A stretch of DNA of 64,000 nucleotides from Nemania diffusa (taxonomy: Eukaryota; Ascomycota; Sordariomycetes; Xylariales; Xylariaceae), in assembly GCA_038501195.1 (NCBI GenBank), contig JBBPUQ010000004.1:4106001-4170000 (forward strand), read 5' to 3'. The notes beneath the pieces are model-generated. The model made no database searches. It saw only the letters and a program-made list of their open reading frames with translations, and was not told the origin of the DNA. Each line of letters starts with the position of its first letter. Position 1 is the stretch's first letter. The position numbers and the translations under genes are program-made. Of this stretch, positions 23,885-35,948 are shown one piece after another.

Positions 23885-24358
23885 CTAGACAGCTTTCAAC
23901 GTCATGTCCTCAGGAGAAAGCTCGTAAATCCAGAGGTTCTTAGAGGGATTCCAGAGAATTCCTTTCGATGTATAGTCTAAGATCACTGTGTTCTCTCCGT
24001 CTGTTATGATGTACTCGTGGTCTCTAAGAAGGGTTATCCGTAGCTTGACGCTATATAGAGGGCGTGGGTGACTGGTACCCTTCAATACCATATAGAGCTT
24101 GTTTACCTTTGCCGGCGAACATGATAGGCTGGCATTGTTATTCAAGGTTGTATTATCGGAGAATAGATTACTCACACGACTTTCGAGCTTTTGTGTCGAC
24201 TCGTAGGCATATACACTCGCAGAAGCGTGGCGGCTTAAGAAGACCGCCGTTGATTTCCAATCTCGAAAACTAGTTGCTGCTTTTAATCCAATATGTTTTT
24301 CGTTATAAAAATGGTAACGATCTAAAATATTTTTAAATTTTAAACCGTAAAAACCAAA
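23885..24358 (-). pseudogene. Orphan open frame, possible gene remnant or terminal exon
   Basis: On the minus strand a frame of about 157 codons is open from 24358 to the stop at 23885, with no ATG in its first 61 codons. The translation is protein-like (for example FRDWKSTAVFLSRH, VNKLYMVLKG, LLRDHEYIITDGENTVILDYTSKG, LWIYELSPEDMTLKAV), with balanced charge and aromatic residues. The 5' part runs into a very AT-rich block and ends at a TAA. It may be the last exon of a decayed gene or part of an old repeat. I do not recognise the family. Confidence 0.3.
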
Positions 24359-24720
24359 TTATATAGTTTATATTTATAATAATCATTTTAAATACTTTTT
24401 ATAATCTGCTATTATTACAGTTTAAAGCTTGTAGGCAAATCTTTTATTAATTAGCTTGTTTAAAATATTTATTTATAAAAGCTTGCAAATTTTAAACAAC
24501 AGCTTAGTTAAATAACAGAAAAGTTATTATTATCATATAAAGCTCCATAAAATAGAAAATATCGAGTGCGAAATATATTAATTAAAAAGAAAAAAAAAGA
24601 AAAAAATAAACTCTGCAAAAAGACTTTACACAAATAAATAATATATATTTATAAAGAACCAGAAGCTATCGTTAAACTTGTTAACCTAATATATTGGTTA
24701 TTTTACCGAGCATCTTCAGG
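24280..24720. repeat. Strongly AT-rich block
   Basis: By eye this segment is about four-fifths A+T, with long A and T runs, unlike the genes on either side. In Pezizomycotina such islands are often repeats degraded by repeat-induced point mutation. I see no surviving transposon motif, so the origin is inference. Confidence 0.45.
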
Positions 24721-25111
24721 CCCCTGCCGCTTAACTTCCTACCTTATTAAGTCACACAACAGCTACCGCTGCTACCGCTAAAGCGATTTATTACTTACGA
24801 TAAATATTTAACGTTTATAAAAGATATTGCTTATACTATTGGGTACCTACAGGTAACAGACTTGAGACGTGCAGAGTGAGACAGGAAAGATGTAGTTTAT
24901 TAGGTTTTGTTTCCGTTAGGAGTCATGATATCATTCAACACGAGAGTGAAGTGGAACAGGGCTAAATTTAACCAAAATCAATGAGAAGAAAAGAGATCAT
25001 AAATCTGCGACAATGTCTAGAAAATCAGAATCTGGCCTAGCTATCTAGGTAGGTAATTTCCAAAGTGGTGGGAGGTAGGAGTCTGGGCTTCGGCAGCTCT
25101 CCTTATCTACT
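24721..25111. other. Intergenic, 3' side of P450-1
   Basis: This is the 3' flank of the P450-1 gene. It contains an imperfect copy of the dispersed palindrome (CTATCTAGGTAGGTA at about 25040-25054). No gene is seen. Confidence 0.45.
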
Positions 25112-26846
25112 CTAGCTGGCTAGCCAACTCAAACTGTCTGTCCTCCGTCTTGCAAGCATCTGGTTATCGGGGTGGAAAAAAAGAAACTCATGAACGGCGC
25201 TGGGTTTCAGCGGCTTCCCGTCAACAAATGCGAAATCCCATCCGTTGATAATCTGAACTAGAAGTATCTTGGCAGACATATCCGCTACGAGGCGTCCGGG
25301 ACAAGCCCAGCGGCCTGAACCCCACGTGAGAATATCTGAATCGATGGTGCGGAACGGCCGAGCTCGATGTTGTTCTATTTTCTCTTCGGTACAGAATCGA
25401 AGCCCTTGGTACTGTTGCGGATTCTCAAAAATTGTGGGATCCAGGGCGCGTGAAGGTCCCGACATAGTTATGAATTGACCCTTCTGCAGCTTGGCTCCGG
25501 CTAGAGTGCATTCTTGCTGCACAACTCGGCTATACACGATAAGTGTGCCGGGGGCTAGCCTAGCCGTTTCCTTCATGGCAGAATCTAGCTTCTCCAGCTC
25601 AGACACTGCCGCCAGACTCCATACGCCCCCTATGCTTTCGCTTTTGGAGCGAATCTCCTCTCGGACGGCATCGAGAACATCCGGGTGTGCCACCAGGTCT
25701 ACGAGTGCGCGACATACGAAGTTGGCAATACTGTATGTTGACCCGGCAGCTACGGAGCCACAGAGCGTTGTTAATACGTCGGGGTCTCGTTCCAGGGCAG
25801 TCCGACCATCTTTCACCATCCACGACACGAGGCTCGGATCAACATCCTGGACCTTGCCACTCGCGTAGCGCTCAGCCTGGCTTCTCACGGCCGGTTTGAC
25901 GAAGTCCCCTAGTTCTCGCCAATTGGATTCCATCCTCCATTTGGATGGGAGCAACCAGACGAACAGCGGTTGAAGGACAGACGGAAAAGTGCGCATCACG
26001 AAGGCAGTCTGAAACACTGAAATTCGATAGGAGATTAGCCTGGGTCTGTAACGAGTAGTAGTGCATAGAAAGAGTGTTACCATTGCTCGTTAGCTCATGA
26101 GTCAATTCCACCAGTCTAGAGTTCTCAGCCATCTTGGCGCCAAACAGGGCCAGAGCAATACCCTCGCTGAAGCATCGTACCGTAGCGGGAAGTGGTTTGA
26201 AGGGAACCCACTCGTCGCTTGTAGTGAACTCCCGCGAGATGGCAGACGAAATACGACTGGCAGTGGGCGCAAATAACTCAGACAGCGCGGGACTGATCCG
26301 CCCCAACAGCATGCGAACATGATAGTTGGTATTTTGTACTACTCTCATGCCCGTGAGATCCCCTAACAGTGTGAACGCATGTGATTGTCTGCTGTTGAGC
26401 ATGTCGGCGCTCATGCGATTCATCTCGGGGATCAGGGATGACGGAAGCACGACGAGATCTTTATCCCCTCGTGCTAGTATATACGGACGTCCATCGGCCT
26501 TCACAGTTTATGGTAGTTAGTCATCGCCCAAAGACAGATGTAATCTAAAGAGATGATAGTTAGAAATAGACTACCATCTATTCTAAACGCGCACCTTCTC
26601 ATCTGCAGCTGCAAGAATCTCCCGTGCCCAAATACACCAGCGAATTCTTGCAAATAGCGACGGCTCGAAGGAAAAGAGCCTGTTGGCAGTCATCATGGCA
26701 CCCTCGGAGCGCGGCTTCCACATGAAATATACAGCCATCCAGGTCACGGCCATAATAACGAACGAATACTTAGCGGTGTTCGAAACAGCATCATCACTGA
26801 TGGAACCCCTGCTAAGCTGCACTGTCGTGTTAAGAAATGAATCCAT
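25112..26846 (-). CDS. Cytochrome P450 (CYP68-like clan), P450-1
   Basis: This is a microsomal monooxygenase. Exons on the minus strand are 26846-26595, 26498-26081 and 26016-25112, in phase, giving 524 aa. The start is the ATG of MDSFLNTT; the upstream TTG frame is ignored. An N-terminal anchor (YSFVIMAVTWMAVYFMW, about residues 29-45) is present. The K-helix ExxR is KETAR. The heme loop is WGSGRWACPGR with Cys462; Trp replaces the usual first Phe. The I-helix reads AAGSTYS where relatives have A-x-HTT, so the proton-relay residues look changed. The C-terminal VHEFLFFHPDNQMLARRR is typical of fungal ent-kaurene-oxidase-like P450s. It sits in a diterpene cyclase neighbourhood, so oxidation of the diterpene is inferred. 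Intron 1 (96 nt) is the least certain junction. Confidence 0.88.
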
Positions 26847-27803
26847 ATTGTGTGGCAAACTCAAAAAATCAACAAATTGTACCTTGCAAGGAGCTCGCTA
26901 GAATGTGATATGGATATTTCGTTTGAATTATTGTCTCTCTGCTTGCTTGATATTATGTCCTTGCGTATACGTGTAACGTCGATACCTCCCTATTAACTTT
27001 TAATCTATTTACCTCTTAAACATGGATGTGTATATGCAACTATCTAATTACAAGGTCCCCTTATTGGTGACTAAATATGTTCGGCCTAGCAGCAACCCGA
27101 GTTCACCGAGCCATCTATCCAATGCAACAGCGGGCCTGGGCGCAATCGGGATAGATCATCGAGCTGAACAAGACACATTTTCCTACAATAGGCAGCTCGT
27201 TCAGATCGGCCGCGAGCCCTGATGTGCCTGGATGTACCTATGCGTATGTCTTGAAAAGGCGGAAACAGGAAGCTCGGCCACGGGGCCGAAGTGTTACATG
27301 GCGCTGGAAGAATGCTGCATTTGCCTCGGAAGCTGTCTCACACATGCGCAGTCCCACCCCGGCTGGAGGGCATCGATAATGTATACCATGTCAGGCGAGG
27401 ACGCCACAGCGTTAGCCTACCTGCTGCAGGACAATGCACCCAGGCGGCGCTTTTCTTCTACGCTGAGCGCAACGCCCCCTCACCGATAAAATACTGCGTA
27501 GGTGCATTGTTAATAATAACTTGTGACGTTTCATTTTGGAGAGAACCCCATGTTCCGGTCCCGCTTACCCATCAATTATACCCTCGACACGGAGCCTCGC
27601 GGCGGATTCATCGAGGGATTCGGTCTGGTCTAGGATATGATCCCTCGTATCTGCGATAATCTAGTTGCTGGCAGTGCCAACCCGTGAATATAACAAGCTC
27701 TTAATAGTCAAACCTAATCATATCCGCCTTCTCACGTCAGATTGTCCGGACACATGTTCAACCCTTTTACTACCATTTCACTCTCTTCTTCAACATAGGA
27801 CTC
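26847..27803. other. Bidirectional promoter region between P450-1 and the PTH11-like gene
   Basis: This divergent intergenic region of about 950 bp is likely to hold promoters for both neighbours. I found no strong palindromic site like those upstream of the cyclase. No coding region is supported. Confidence 0.45.
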
Positions 27804-29268
27804 ATGGATGATTCCAGCAAGCCGGTGGCATCGGCGATCACTACTCCGCTAGTAATTGTCTCTGCCATCTTCCCCGCGCTCTCCGCCTTATCTATATTTC
27901 TGCGCTTCTATGCTCGTCGAAAGTCCCGCCAAAGCTATCATGCCGATGATGCCTGGGTGGTTGTTGCCTGGGTAAGTTTCATCAATTGGCCATTTCCAGA
28001 CGATGTAGAGTTCATAAAACCTATTGACCTTGCTAATTGCCCTCTCCCTAGGTCTCCGCCCTCGTGCTTAGCATTCTTGTTTGGACCTTCACCGCGCTGT
28101 CGGGTGTCGACTATTATCGTGTCGATGTAATCACGGGAACACAGTATTCACTTGAGGTGAGTTACGTATTCATCATTTCCTACATTGGAGAACTCCCTAT
28201 AGATGACTAACAGAGTACCTGTGAATCAAGTTAATATTCTTGTCGTCGGTTTTAATTCAAGTACCCTTATCCACGGTGAAGATATCAATCTTGCTATTCT
28301 ACTCCCGGATCTTCCCCAGTCGCAAATTCCGCATATGCGTTTGGACTGCTATTGCCACTGTTACGCTCTGGGGCATCATCTTCGCCGTTGTATGTACTGT
28401 CCTCACTTTCTTAGACAACTTAAGCTCAGTATCCTCGCTCACGTCTATTATATAGCTCGTGATTACACAAGTCGATCCCATCTCCCAATCTTTCAAGTTG
28501 CCCGGTGGTCGCTTGAGGTACAATTCCGCGGCTCTTGGACTTGGGCAAGTTGGTTCGAGTATTGCGCTAGACTTCCTGGTCTTACTGTTCCCAGTACCTA
28601 TGATATATAGGTTGAAGATGGCACCGTGGAGGAGACTATCCGTTATATTAATATTCTGGCTCGGGGCTTTGTAAGTTCTACCGCCGTCTACCTCTCGCCA
28701 GAGAATATTGCTCATCATGAACTTTCATAGCTGCGTCGTTGCCGCAACTACCAGGCTAGTCCTTCTAGATCAATCTATTCAGGCGGTCCTTGAATCGCGG
28801 AGTAGTGTTGGTATGTCATTACAATACGCTTCGAGCTTGCCTGCGCACTTCTCTCTACGCCGTCGAAAAGCTAACAAATCTGTACTAGCCGTTCAATCCA
28901 AACAGTTTATTTTCCTCATTTTAGAACCCAATTGTTCTATTATAGCCGCGTGCCTGCCATGCTACGGACCTCTCCTCAAGGCCGGTCGCGGACCAGAATC
29001 CTTGATCCGAAGTGTACGGTCAATGTTCAGTCTTCAAAGTCGCACCAACTCGAAGAACTCGTCTCCTATAGCTAGCAATGTGAGGAATATGAACTCGGCG
29101 TCTATAGCGGAGTCACAAGTAGAGCTTCGGTCACATGAGTGGTCAGGCAAACTCCAACGAGATGTACACTGCGTGGGTGGTGGTCTGGATTCGCCTACTG
29201 GCGGGCCTCACAACCCTGTAAATAGCGGTATTTATGTCACGAACGGCATTACTGTACAGAGCGAGTGA
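27804..29268 (+). CDS. PTH11-like seven-TM protein (fungal rhodopsin-like domain), six exons
   Basis: This integral membrane protein belongs to the large Pezizomycotina PTH11/SAT4-like group, whose members include G-protein-coupled receptor candidates. Exons 27804-27971, 28052-28156, 28231-28389, 28456-28670, 28731-28810 and 28889-29268 join in phase to 368 aa, with donors GTAAGT, GTGAGT, GTATGT, GTAAGT and GTATGT. Hydrophobic spans alternate with the family landmarks FLRFYARR (after TM1), VKISILLFYSRIFPSRKFR (TM3), ALDFLVLLFPVPMIYRLKM (TM5) and LEPNCSIIAACLPCYGPLL (TM7). The tail is a Ser/Asn-rich cytosolic region. The usual Cys of the FQC motif reads QVDP here. A role in sensing within the cluster is possible but unproven. 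Confidence 0.82.
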
Positions 29269-29907
29269 GCATACGGCGTATCTGGGAGACCGAAATGCGT
29301 CGAGTGGAGACTTTTGTGATGGTATGGAGGAGCTTATTGGATCGTAGGGTATGCAACGTGGTGCACGCGTGAGTTGTGGCGGATCCCGTGGTTTTATGAA
29401 TATGGAATAAGATATCTATTGAATGTAACTATACTAGTCTTACGTGGGAGGAAAATGTTACACTACTAGCTATATTTCGTATCACTCTCTGGACTGATAG
29501 TCAGGCTGACTTACTATTGTGAAGCCCATGAGCTACAAGCAGGCTATTTGCAGCCCTAGACAGTTCGTAGGCATGCCAGTGCATGTCTTTTTTTTGGTGT
29601 ATCTACTTAAGTACGTTCGTGGCCATGCGGGTGGCGATCAGCAAGCCAGCGGGTAATATTGATTATATGAATAGCCAGGGGTAGGTCAGGGGTACGCGTA
29701 GCTAGGCATTCACAGCGTTCTAGACGGTTTGCGCCACTCGATTCCCCAATGCAGCAATGGTCGATAGTTGTAGGATAAAGAAGAGTTCTCGGCCCATCTC
29801 TGATACAATCTAGGTGCTTTGGTTTCGGATTCAGCGAATGTTCTTCTATTTTCAAGCGGCCAAATCATTCTCCTCGATTCGAATACAGGTCAAAAGGGTT
29901 TCTTGAA
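29269..29907. other. Intergenic, upstream of P450-2
   Basis: This spacer is the probable promoter of P450-2. It contains TTTCGGATTCAGCGAA near 29821-29836, a weak inverted motif. No gene is seen. Confidence 0.4.
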
Positions 29908-31683
29908 ATGGCATCAGCCATCCCACTACCTGTGAACAAATGGATCGGGTTAAATATAAACATGGAGTATTTTCAAAGCGTCCCGGCCTATTTGCATGAG
30001 CTGACAGAATGGCTGCCATGGTTGCTGTTGTTGGGCTTCCTGACGTATTGTACAACGGATGCGATCTCGACAAAACGGCTTATTAACCAGTTTCGTCAAT
30101 TTCCTCTAGTCGGTAGCCCTTCACTAACCCCAAAGTTCATTTCCAATCTCGCTTTTGCTCGTAGGGCAACTGATATACTCACTGAGGGTTATCATAAGGT
30201 AAGTCCATCATTGAAGACAACGGATGTCATTCCGCTTTTTCTTATTTAATGCACAAGTTGACCGTCATCGTCCAAGTTCAAAAGCTCCGCATTCCAACTC
30301 ATGCGTGGCGATGGAAGGGTCGTAGTTCTTCCACTATCTCTCCTCGATGAACTTTCCGCTCTTCCCGTCACAGTTGCAAATCCTCAGGCAGCTCTAGAGC
30401 GTGACCTTTTAGGGCCTTTCACCGGACTCAACTTAATTGTCGAAAACCGGCTTCACCATATCATCGTGCAACGAAAATTAACACCCCGCATTCCACTTCT
30501 AGTTTCAAGGATCGAAACCTCGATAGCACGGGCTACGGAGGATCTCTTGCCGCAGACTGAGGAATGGTCTGAGATCCTCGCGTATTAAGTTTTAGCCCAA
30601 GTTTCTGCTAGGTCCGTCGCTCATGTCATAGTTGGACCCGCTTTCTGTGAGAATAAGACATGGTTAAATATATCAACCCAATATACGGAAAGCTGTAAGC
30701 TGCACCTATATTATCATGTAACGTCTCACTGACTGCTCACAAAATAAGTGTTCAAAACCATCGTCGTTTTGCGCACCATGCCGCACTGGCTGCAAGGCCT
30801 TACCTGTTTTCTACTACCGTCCTACTGGGAGTGCCAAAGGCACCTGAGAGACGCTAAGTTGCTCCTTTCTGGTCATATCCAAGACCTCATTGAGAAGAAT
30901 GATGCCGGGTCCTGGGAACCTAAGGACGACAACGCAGACGACTTGAGTGTACTGAGCTGGCTCTCCGCTATGGCGAAAGGCCGTGATCGGAATCCTCATG
31001 TGATAGCACACGTTTTAGTGCTGGTGGCATTGGCATCTGTTCACACGACACTTCTCAGAATGGTTAACGTGCTGTATGATGTCACGGCAGCTGGTCCAAG
31101 TTTGCGGAAGGAACTCATCGAAGAAATCCAAAAAGCCTCTGAGAAAGGATGGTCCACTGCCTCATACGATCAACTTCATCGCTTGGATAGTGTCATGCGC
31201 GAGTCACAACGGTGCTCGCCACCGACAATCTTGGGCTTGAAACGTCTTTTCCGCCAGGCGTACACATTCCAGGACGGTACGCACGTCTCAGCTGGGACAT
31301 ACGCCACGATGCCCATCTACGCGATCGAGAATGACGGAGAGCACACAACTGATCCGCAAGAGTTCGATGGACTTCGAAGCTTCCGAGCCCGGCAGGAACT
31401 AGAGGCCGCTAGTGACGGCGGAGTCGACGCCAAAGATCTATTGTTCTCCTCACCGACCCGAACAAGCCTCAATTTCGGGTATGGCAAGACAGCATGCCCT
31501 GGCCGCTTCTTCGCAAGCCAAGTCATTAAAATCGTACTGGTCAAGCTCTTGACCGAGTATGAATTCGATTTCTTACCCGAGGAAACAAGGCCCAAGAACA
31601 TCCTAGTGCACGAATTCCTGTTTACCTGGCCATGGCAGAAGATGCTAGCTAGACGACAGAAAAACAGTGACACTCTGTTCTAA
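29908..31683 (+). pseudogene. Cytochrome P450-2 (CYP68-like clan) with one in-frame stop
   Basis: Exons 29908-30198, 30277-30694 and 30749-31683 join in phase to 548 codons. The N-terminal anchor (WLPWLLLLGFLTYC), YHK|FKSSAFQL across intron 1, the I-helix ASVHTT, ExxR (RESQR) and the heme loop FGYGKTACPGR (Cys486) are all intact. The C terminus VHEFLFTWPWQKMLARRQ matches P450-1. Codon 201 (30586-30588) is TAA, in SEILAY-stop-VLAQVSARSVAHVIVGPAFCEN, with clear P450 sequence resuming in the same frame. No intron of workable length removes it. It is therefore either a very young pseudogene, an allele or sequencing error, or a read-through product. The otherwise undamaged frame argues that loss, if real, is recent. 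Confidence 0.8.
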
Positions 31684-33541
31684 CTGCTGTCAATATGGTG
31701 TGCATACGGCATGTGGCAGTGAAGAGACAGATGGACATGGGTTTGCCAACTGGGGTCCCTTGAGATCGGCGATTCGGTTACCTATTACATTACATCTGAT
31801 CTGCACCTCCTTTAGATGCGATCTCTATAGACAATATACATACTGTAGTATGTAGTACTACCCATCGGCGATGTAATGATAAAAAGAAGTGCCCGTGGAA
31901 GGTTGCAGCGATTTCGCCAGACAATTCTAGCCTTCTGTTGTGCTCACATAAAAGGGAGAGGGAGGTACCTGGGTAGCGTCTGGGTAGCGGCTGCGGGGTG
32001 TGGAGCATAAGAATATCTTATTCGGGGAGGTATTATGGTCTTTCTCGATCCTACTTAGATTCTGGTCTAATAAGTTGCAACACAGTAATCTTCATAGTGT
32101 GTGTGTTCTACAGATTACCCTTGACCTTTCACTTACTTATGGTACTCGTTTACTCTCGCTAGGTGGCTTGATGTATGTGGCATTCTGGGAGTGGGACTCC
32201 CGCCCCACCTAGGTACATGTAGATACCTTAAGGATTAGGTATAAAGTACATACCTATGTGAATACTTAGGCAGGTAGTGTAGGTCGTAGATACCTAGGTA
32301 CACTATGTATATACGCCGAGGTGAGCAGCGCAACCAATCACAGGCCGTTGCATAGAGCTATTTCAGACTGTAGAATTAATGGCGCTTATATCCAATGTTA
32401 GGTACTTTATGTACGTAGGATTCGTGCCACATAAGCACATAATTTTCATATGCGCTCCTACTGGTGCCACCATTGAGGTTGCTACGCAGTACACACGTTA
32501 CAGGTTTGTATTGGTAAGTGATAGCGGACAGACTATGAGTGGATTTAGTTTTGCGCATCTGAGTAGCACAGAACATGCGCACTACCTACTTAGATGCAAT
32601 GCTGAGCGCTCGCCCAGGCGGAAATTCGGGGTTCAAGCCTCAATGCTGCATGCTCGCAGAATATACCTAAAATGGAATACCTAGGCAGAGATTTGATCAC
32701 GAGTATGCTACATTTAGCTACCTACTCAGTAGGTACTTGGTTGAAATCCCGTGGTCGCCGACCTATCCGACCTATCCATAACACGTTGAAGCATTCCTCC
32801 CGACGTCCCCACGTTCCCATGTATAAGTTGCGGCTCTGCTGCCAAGTAAGTAGGTGTAGGTACCTAGGTAGATACCTGACCACCTCCATGTACTATATAA
32901 GTTGGACACTTGAAGTACAGCACAGTGTGGGCACAACAAGTTGCACTATCCATCCCTGAAGAAATGCAGTTCGCCTCATGAGCTTAACTTCATAGTACTG
33001 TATGTACATGTAAGTAGAGCATGGTAGTTGTGCGAGCCTTGTTAGTTACTACCTACCAACCGAATACTACCTACCTAAGTAGCAATCGCATGCATGACCA
33101 TTTGAAATTAAGTATCGTACTGCCAGCCTTGTATGCATGCTGTAAGCCGGACCGTCCCGGTGCATGCGTTCCTGTTTGTGGGGGGGGGGGGGGGGGTCCT
33201 CTCTAGGTAACTATGTACCTAGTAACCAAAATTATTGCTGGGAGGGTAGCATTGGCTGAACAGCCACTGTAAATACCTCCTAGCAACGGTACCGAATATT
33301 GCCGAAGAGCATGAGAAACTAAGACAATGAATGACCTGAATCAAGCCACATCGGAATAGAGCACATCCGTTTTTGTGTGTTGCCTATCCCCTACCCGCGT
33401 GGCTCTTAGACCACCTTCTCTCCCTTACCTATTGCACTATATCCTATCTACCTTGTTTGTATTGATCTGAGCATAGCGTTGCTGTTAGCCCATTACCATC
33501 CTTTTGAGCCTCTTTCGCCTGAACAGCAGACCACTAGCACA
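31684..33541. other. Intergenic region rich in TACCTA/TAGGTA motifs, upstream of the MFS pump
   Basis: This 1.9-kb spacer carries two of the five exact TACCTAGGTA copies (32291-32300 and 32861-32870), a TACCTAAGTA (33072-33081), several partial copies and a 17-base G run (33180-33196). None of the short open frames is convincing. Confidence 0.5.
33180..33196 (+). repeat. Homopolymer G17 tract
   Basis: An uninterrupted run of 17 G residues lies in the intergenic region about 350 bp upstream of the MFS start. Such runs can form G-quadruplexes and are length-unstable. The exact length may also be a sequencing estimate. Confidence 0.85.
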
Positions 33542-35589
33542 ATGTTAACGGAGACAACTTCAGACGGTGTGAGCACCGCTGTCGAGCCAACAGATCAGAA
33601 GAGTCCTGGTTCTCCTGTTGTTGAGGCACAAAACGACATCAATGATGACATCGACCCCGAAAACGAAGTCACCGGCGTTAAGCTTCTTCTGATCCATATA
33701 GCTATCTGCCTGTGCACATTCTTGATCGGTCTGGTAAGTCCATCCTAGTAACACATCTACCGCCCTCACCCGAGCTGTTGTATGCTAAAACTAACAATTC
33801 ACTAACACAGGATTTTAACCTGCTTGCCACTGCTATTCCTGTTATCACTGTTGAATTTAACTCTATTCGCGACGTTGGTTGGTACGGTTCGGCATTCATG
33901 GTTGCGCTGTGAGTAACTCATTATTTAAGTTGAGAGTGAATCGCGGAACCGTCAGAAGCTAACGGGAACCATTTTTCTTTGCGACACAGAGCCGCTAGCC
34001 AACCTCTGGCCGGAAAAACGTATACGCTGTTCTCCAAGAAGCTCACGTACCTAGTATATCTCTTTGTCTTCGAAGTAGGGAGTCTCGTGTGTGCCCTGGC
34101 ACCTACGTCAAAAGCCCTGATCATCGGTCGCGCAGTGGCTGGATTAGGTGCCTCAGGGGTGTTTGCAGGCGGCTTCACCCTCCTCACGACAATCATTCCT
34201 CTACATAAGCGCGCCATATGGACTGGGACATTTAGTTCAATATTTGCCCTGGCCAGTATTATCGGACCAATTCTAGGAGGTGCTCTAACGCAAAACGTTA
34301 GCTGGCGATGGTGCTTCTATATTAATGTGAGTACTCAACCAGATCCCTGACCCTGGAGTCCCATTAGAAAGCTCACACATCATCTTCAGCTACCTATTGG
34401 CGGAGCCGCGGCTGCTTTATTCTTTATTCTTGTCCATCTTCGAGCCGGGAAGCTAGAGACGCAACCCTTGCTTACTAAACTTGAAGCCCTAGATGGCTTG
34501 GGATTTATCCTGATTGCAGGGCCAATAACCATGATATTGCTGGCGTTGATATGGGGGGGTGTTGAATACCCTTGGAACTCCTCCGTCGTGATTGGGCTTT
34601 TTGTAGGCGCGGGTGCTATATTTATACTTTTCATCTTCTGGCAGATTCATCGAGGCGAAAAAGCGCTTATCCCACCAAGGATATTCAAAATCAACCGCAA
34701 TCCGGCGCTACTGTGTTCTGCCGCCTTCTTCGTCAACGGCCCGTTTCAAGTTGTTATTTACTGGCTGCCTATCTGGTTCCAAGCCGTGCTACATGCAACT
34801 CCAACGCGAAGTGGTATTAATTACTTCCCTACAGTCATAGCCGATGTGCTTGCGGCTTTCATCGGCTCCGGTATTGTCATGGCCCTGGGGTGGTGGAATC
34901 CCTTTCTCCTATTTGCTGAAGCCACGGTCAGTTTGGGTGGTGGCCTGCTGAGTACATTATACCCCAAAATCTCCACTGGGCACTGGATCGGCTACCAAAT
35001 TTTCGGAGGTATCGGTTATTCTCTTGCTTCCAATATTGTAAGTGCAAGTTATTTGTGACTACATGATACGTTATTACTGCTGATCGCCGCAGAGACGCTA
35101 ACGCTACTTTTTGATTTGTAGTCTCACCTTGGGATGCAAGCGTCACTTCCCCAAGATCTCGTGCCCATTGGAGCATCCACTTTACTCACAGTTATATCTA
35201 CCAGCTGTGCGGTCTTCAATGCCGTAGCCCAAGCGGTCTTCCAAGAACGAATACAAATCAATCTAGGCCATGTCGTCTCTGCGGATACAGTGAAGAACAT
35301 CATCAACGCCGGCGCACTCAATTTTGAGGCATTTGTCAGTCCGGACAAACTACCTCAGGTTATTGATGCGTATAGCAAGTCAGTTACGCAATTATTTGTG
35401 AGTTGATTCCCGCCGTTTCTTCTAGTCCAAGTTCATAGCTAAAAAAAAAACAATGAGCAGTATATACCAGCGTCCGCGCCAGTAATTTCATTCCTGATCA
35501 TCCTCGGCTGCAAATGGACCTCCACCAAAGCAAAGAAACAAGCGAAAGACAGCGCTAAAACGGATGATGCCAGTCAAGAGAAGGTCTGA
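33542..35589 (+). CDS. MFS multidrug/toxin efflux transporter (DHA14 type), six exons
   Basis: This is a 559-aa proton antiporter of the 14-TM drug:H+ family. Exons 33542-33733, 33811-33908, 33990-34326, 34390-35037, 35122-35397 and 35461-35589 all join in phase. The acidic N terminus is followed by the first span ([17 protein letters not shown]). TM2-TM6 contain [17 protein letters not shown] and the antiporter motif C region [14 protein letters not shown], then [15 protein letters not shown], the hallmark of this family. The long central loop and remaining spans are complete, and the tail is Lys-rich. Its place between P450-2 and the cyclase suggests export of the cluster product or self-protection (inference). 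Confidence 0.92.
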
Positions 35590-35913
35590 TTACCAAACAA
35601 AAGATGATGCGTCTCTAGCAGTAACTAGTTCTTTACCATTACGACCTGCCGTATTAAAACACGATATACTTACTGAATATATGTGTGTCGTTGCTATACT
35701 TATATACTATCAGAATGTATATAAGAAAAGTTTGGATATTTGTACAGGTTATATTAGGAGTCGGAGAGGGAAAGGCAAAGAAGAGCTGTACAGATTCCGG
35801 ATTTTGCATACAAATGTTGAAGTATTAGTATGATTCTAGCGAGGGTGGGCGCTCTTCTCTGACTAGCACTCACAGCCCTGTCAGGTATATTCTTAGGATA
35901 TTCGTTTGACTAT

Positions 35914-35948
35914 GTTGGAGGTTGGAGGTTGGAGGTTGGAGGTTGAGG
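35914..35948 (+). repeat. GTTGGAG tandem repeat (about five units)
   Basis: Four exact 7-bp GTTGGAG units and a fifth changed one (GTTGAGG) follow each other directly. It is a short minisatellite in intergenic DNA 3' of the MFS gene. Confidence 0.85.

Noticed and set aside
28203..28718. Alternative frames of 135-139 codons over the PTH11-like gene
   Set aside because: They ignore good splice sites and lack the TM pattern; the six-exon model explains the region.
30582..30602. An intron that would remove the P450-2 stop
   Set aside because: The only GT...AG pairs around the TAA give introns of about 14-20 nt, too short to splice.
32641..32660. GGGTTCAAGCCTC resembling a tRNA B-box
   Set aside because: No matching A-box or cloverleaf could be placed around it.
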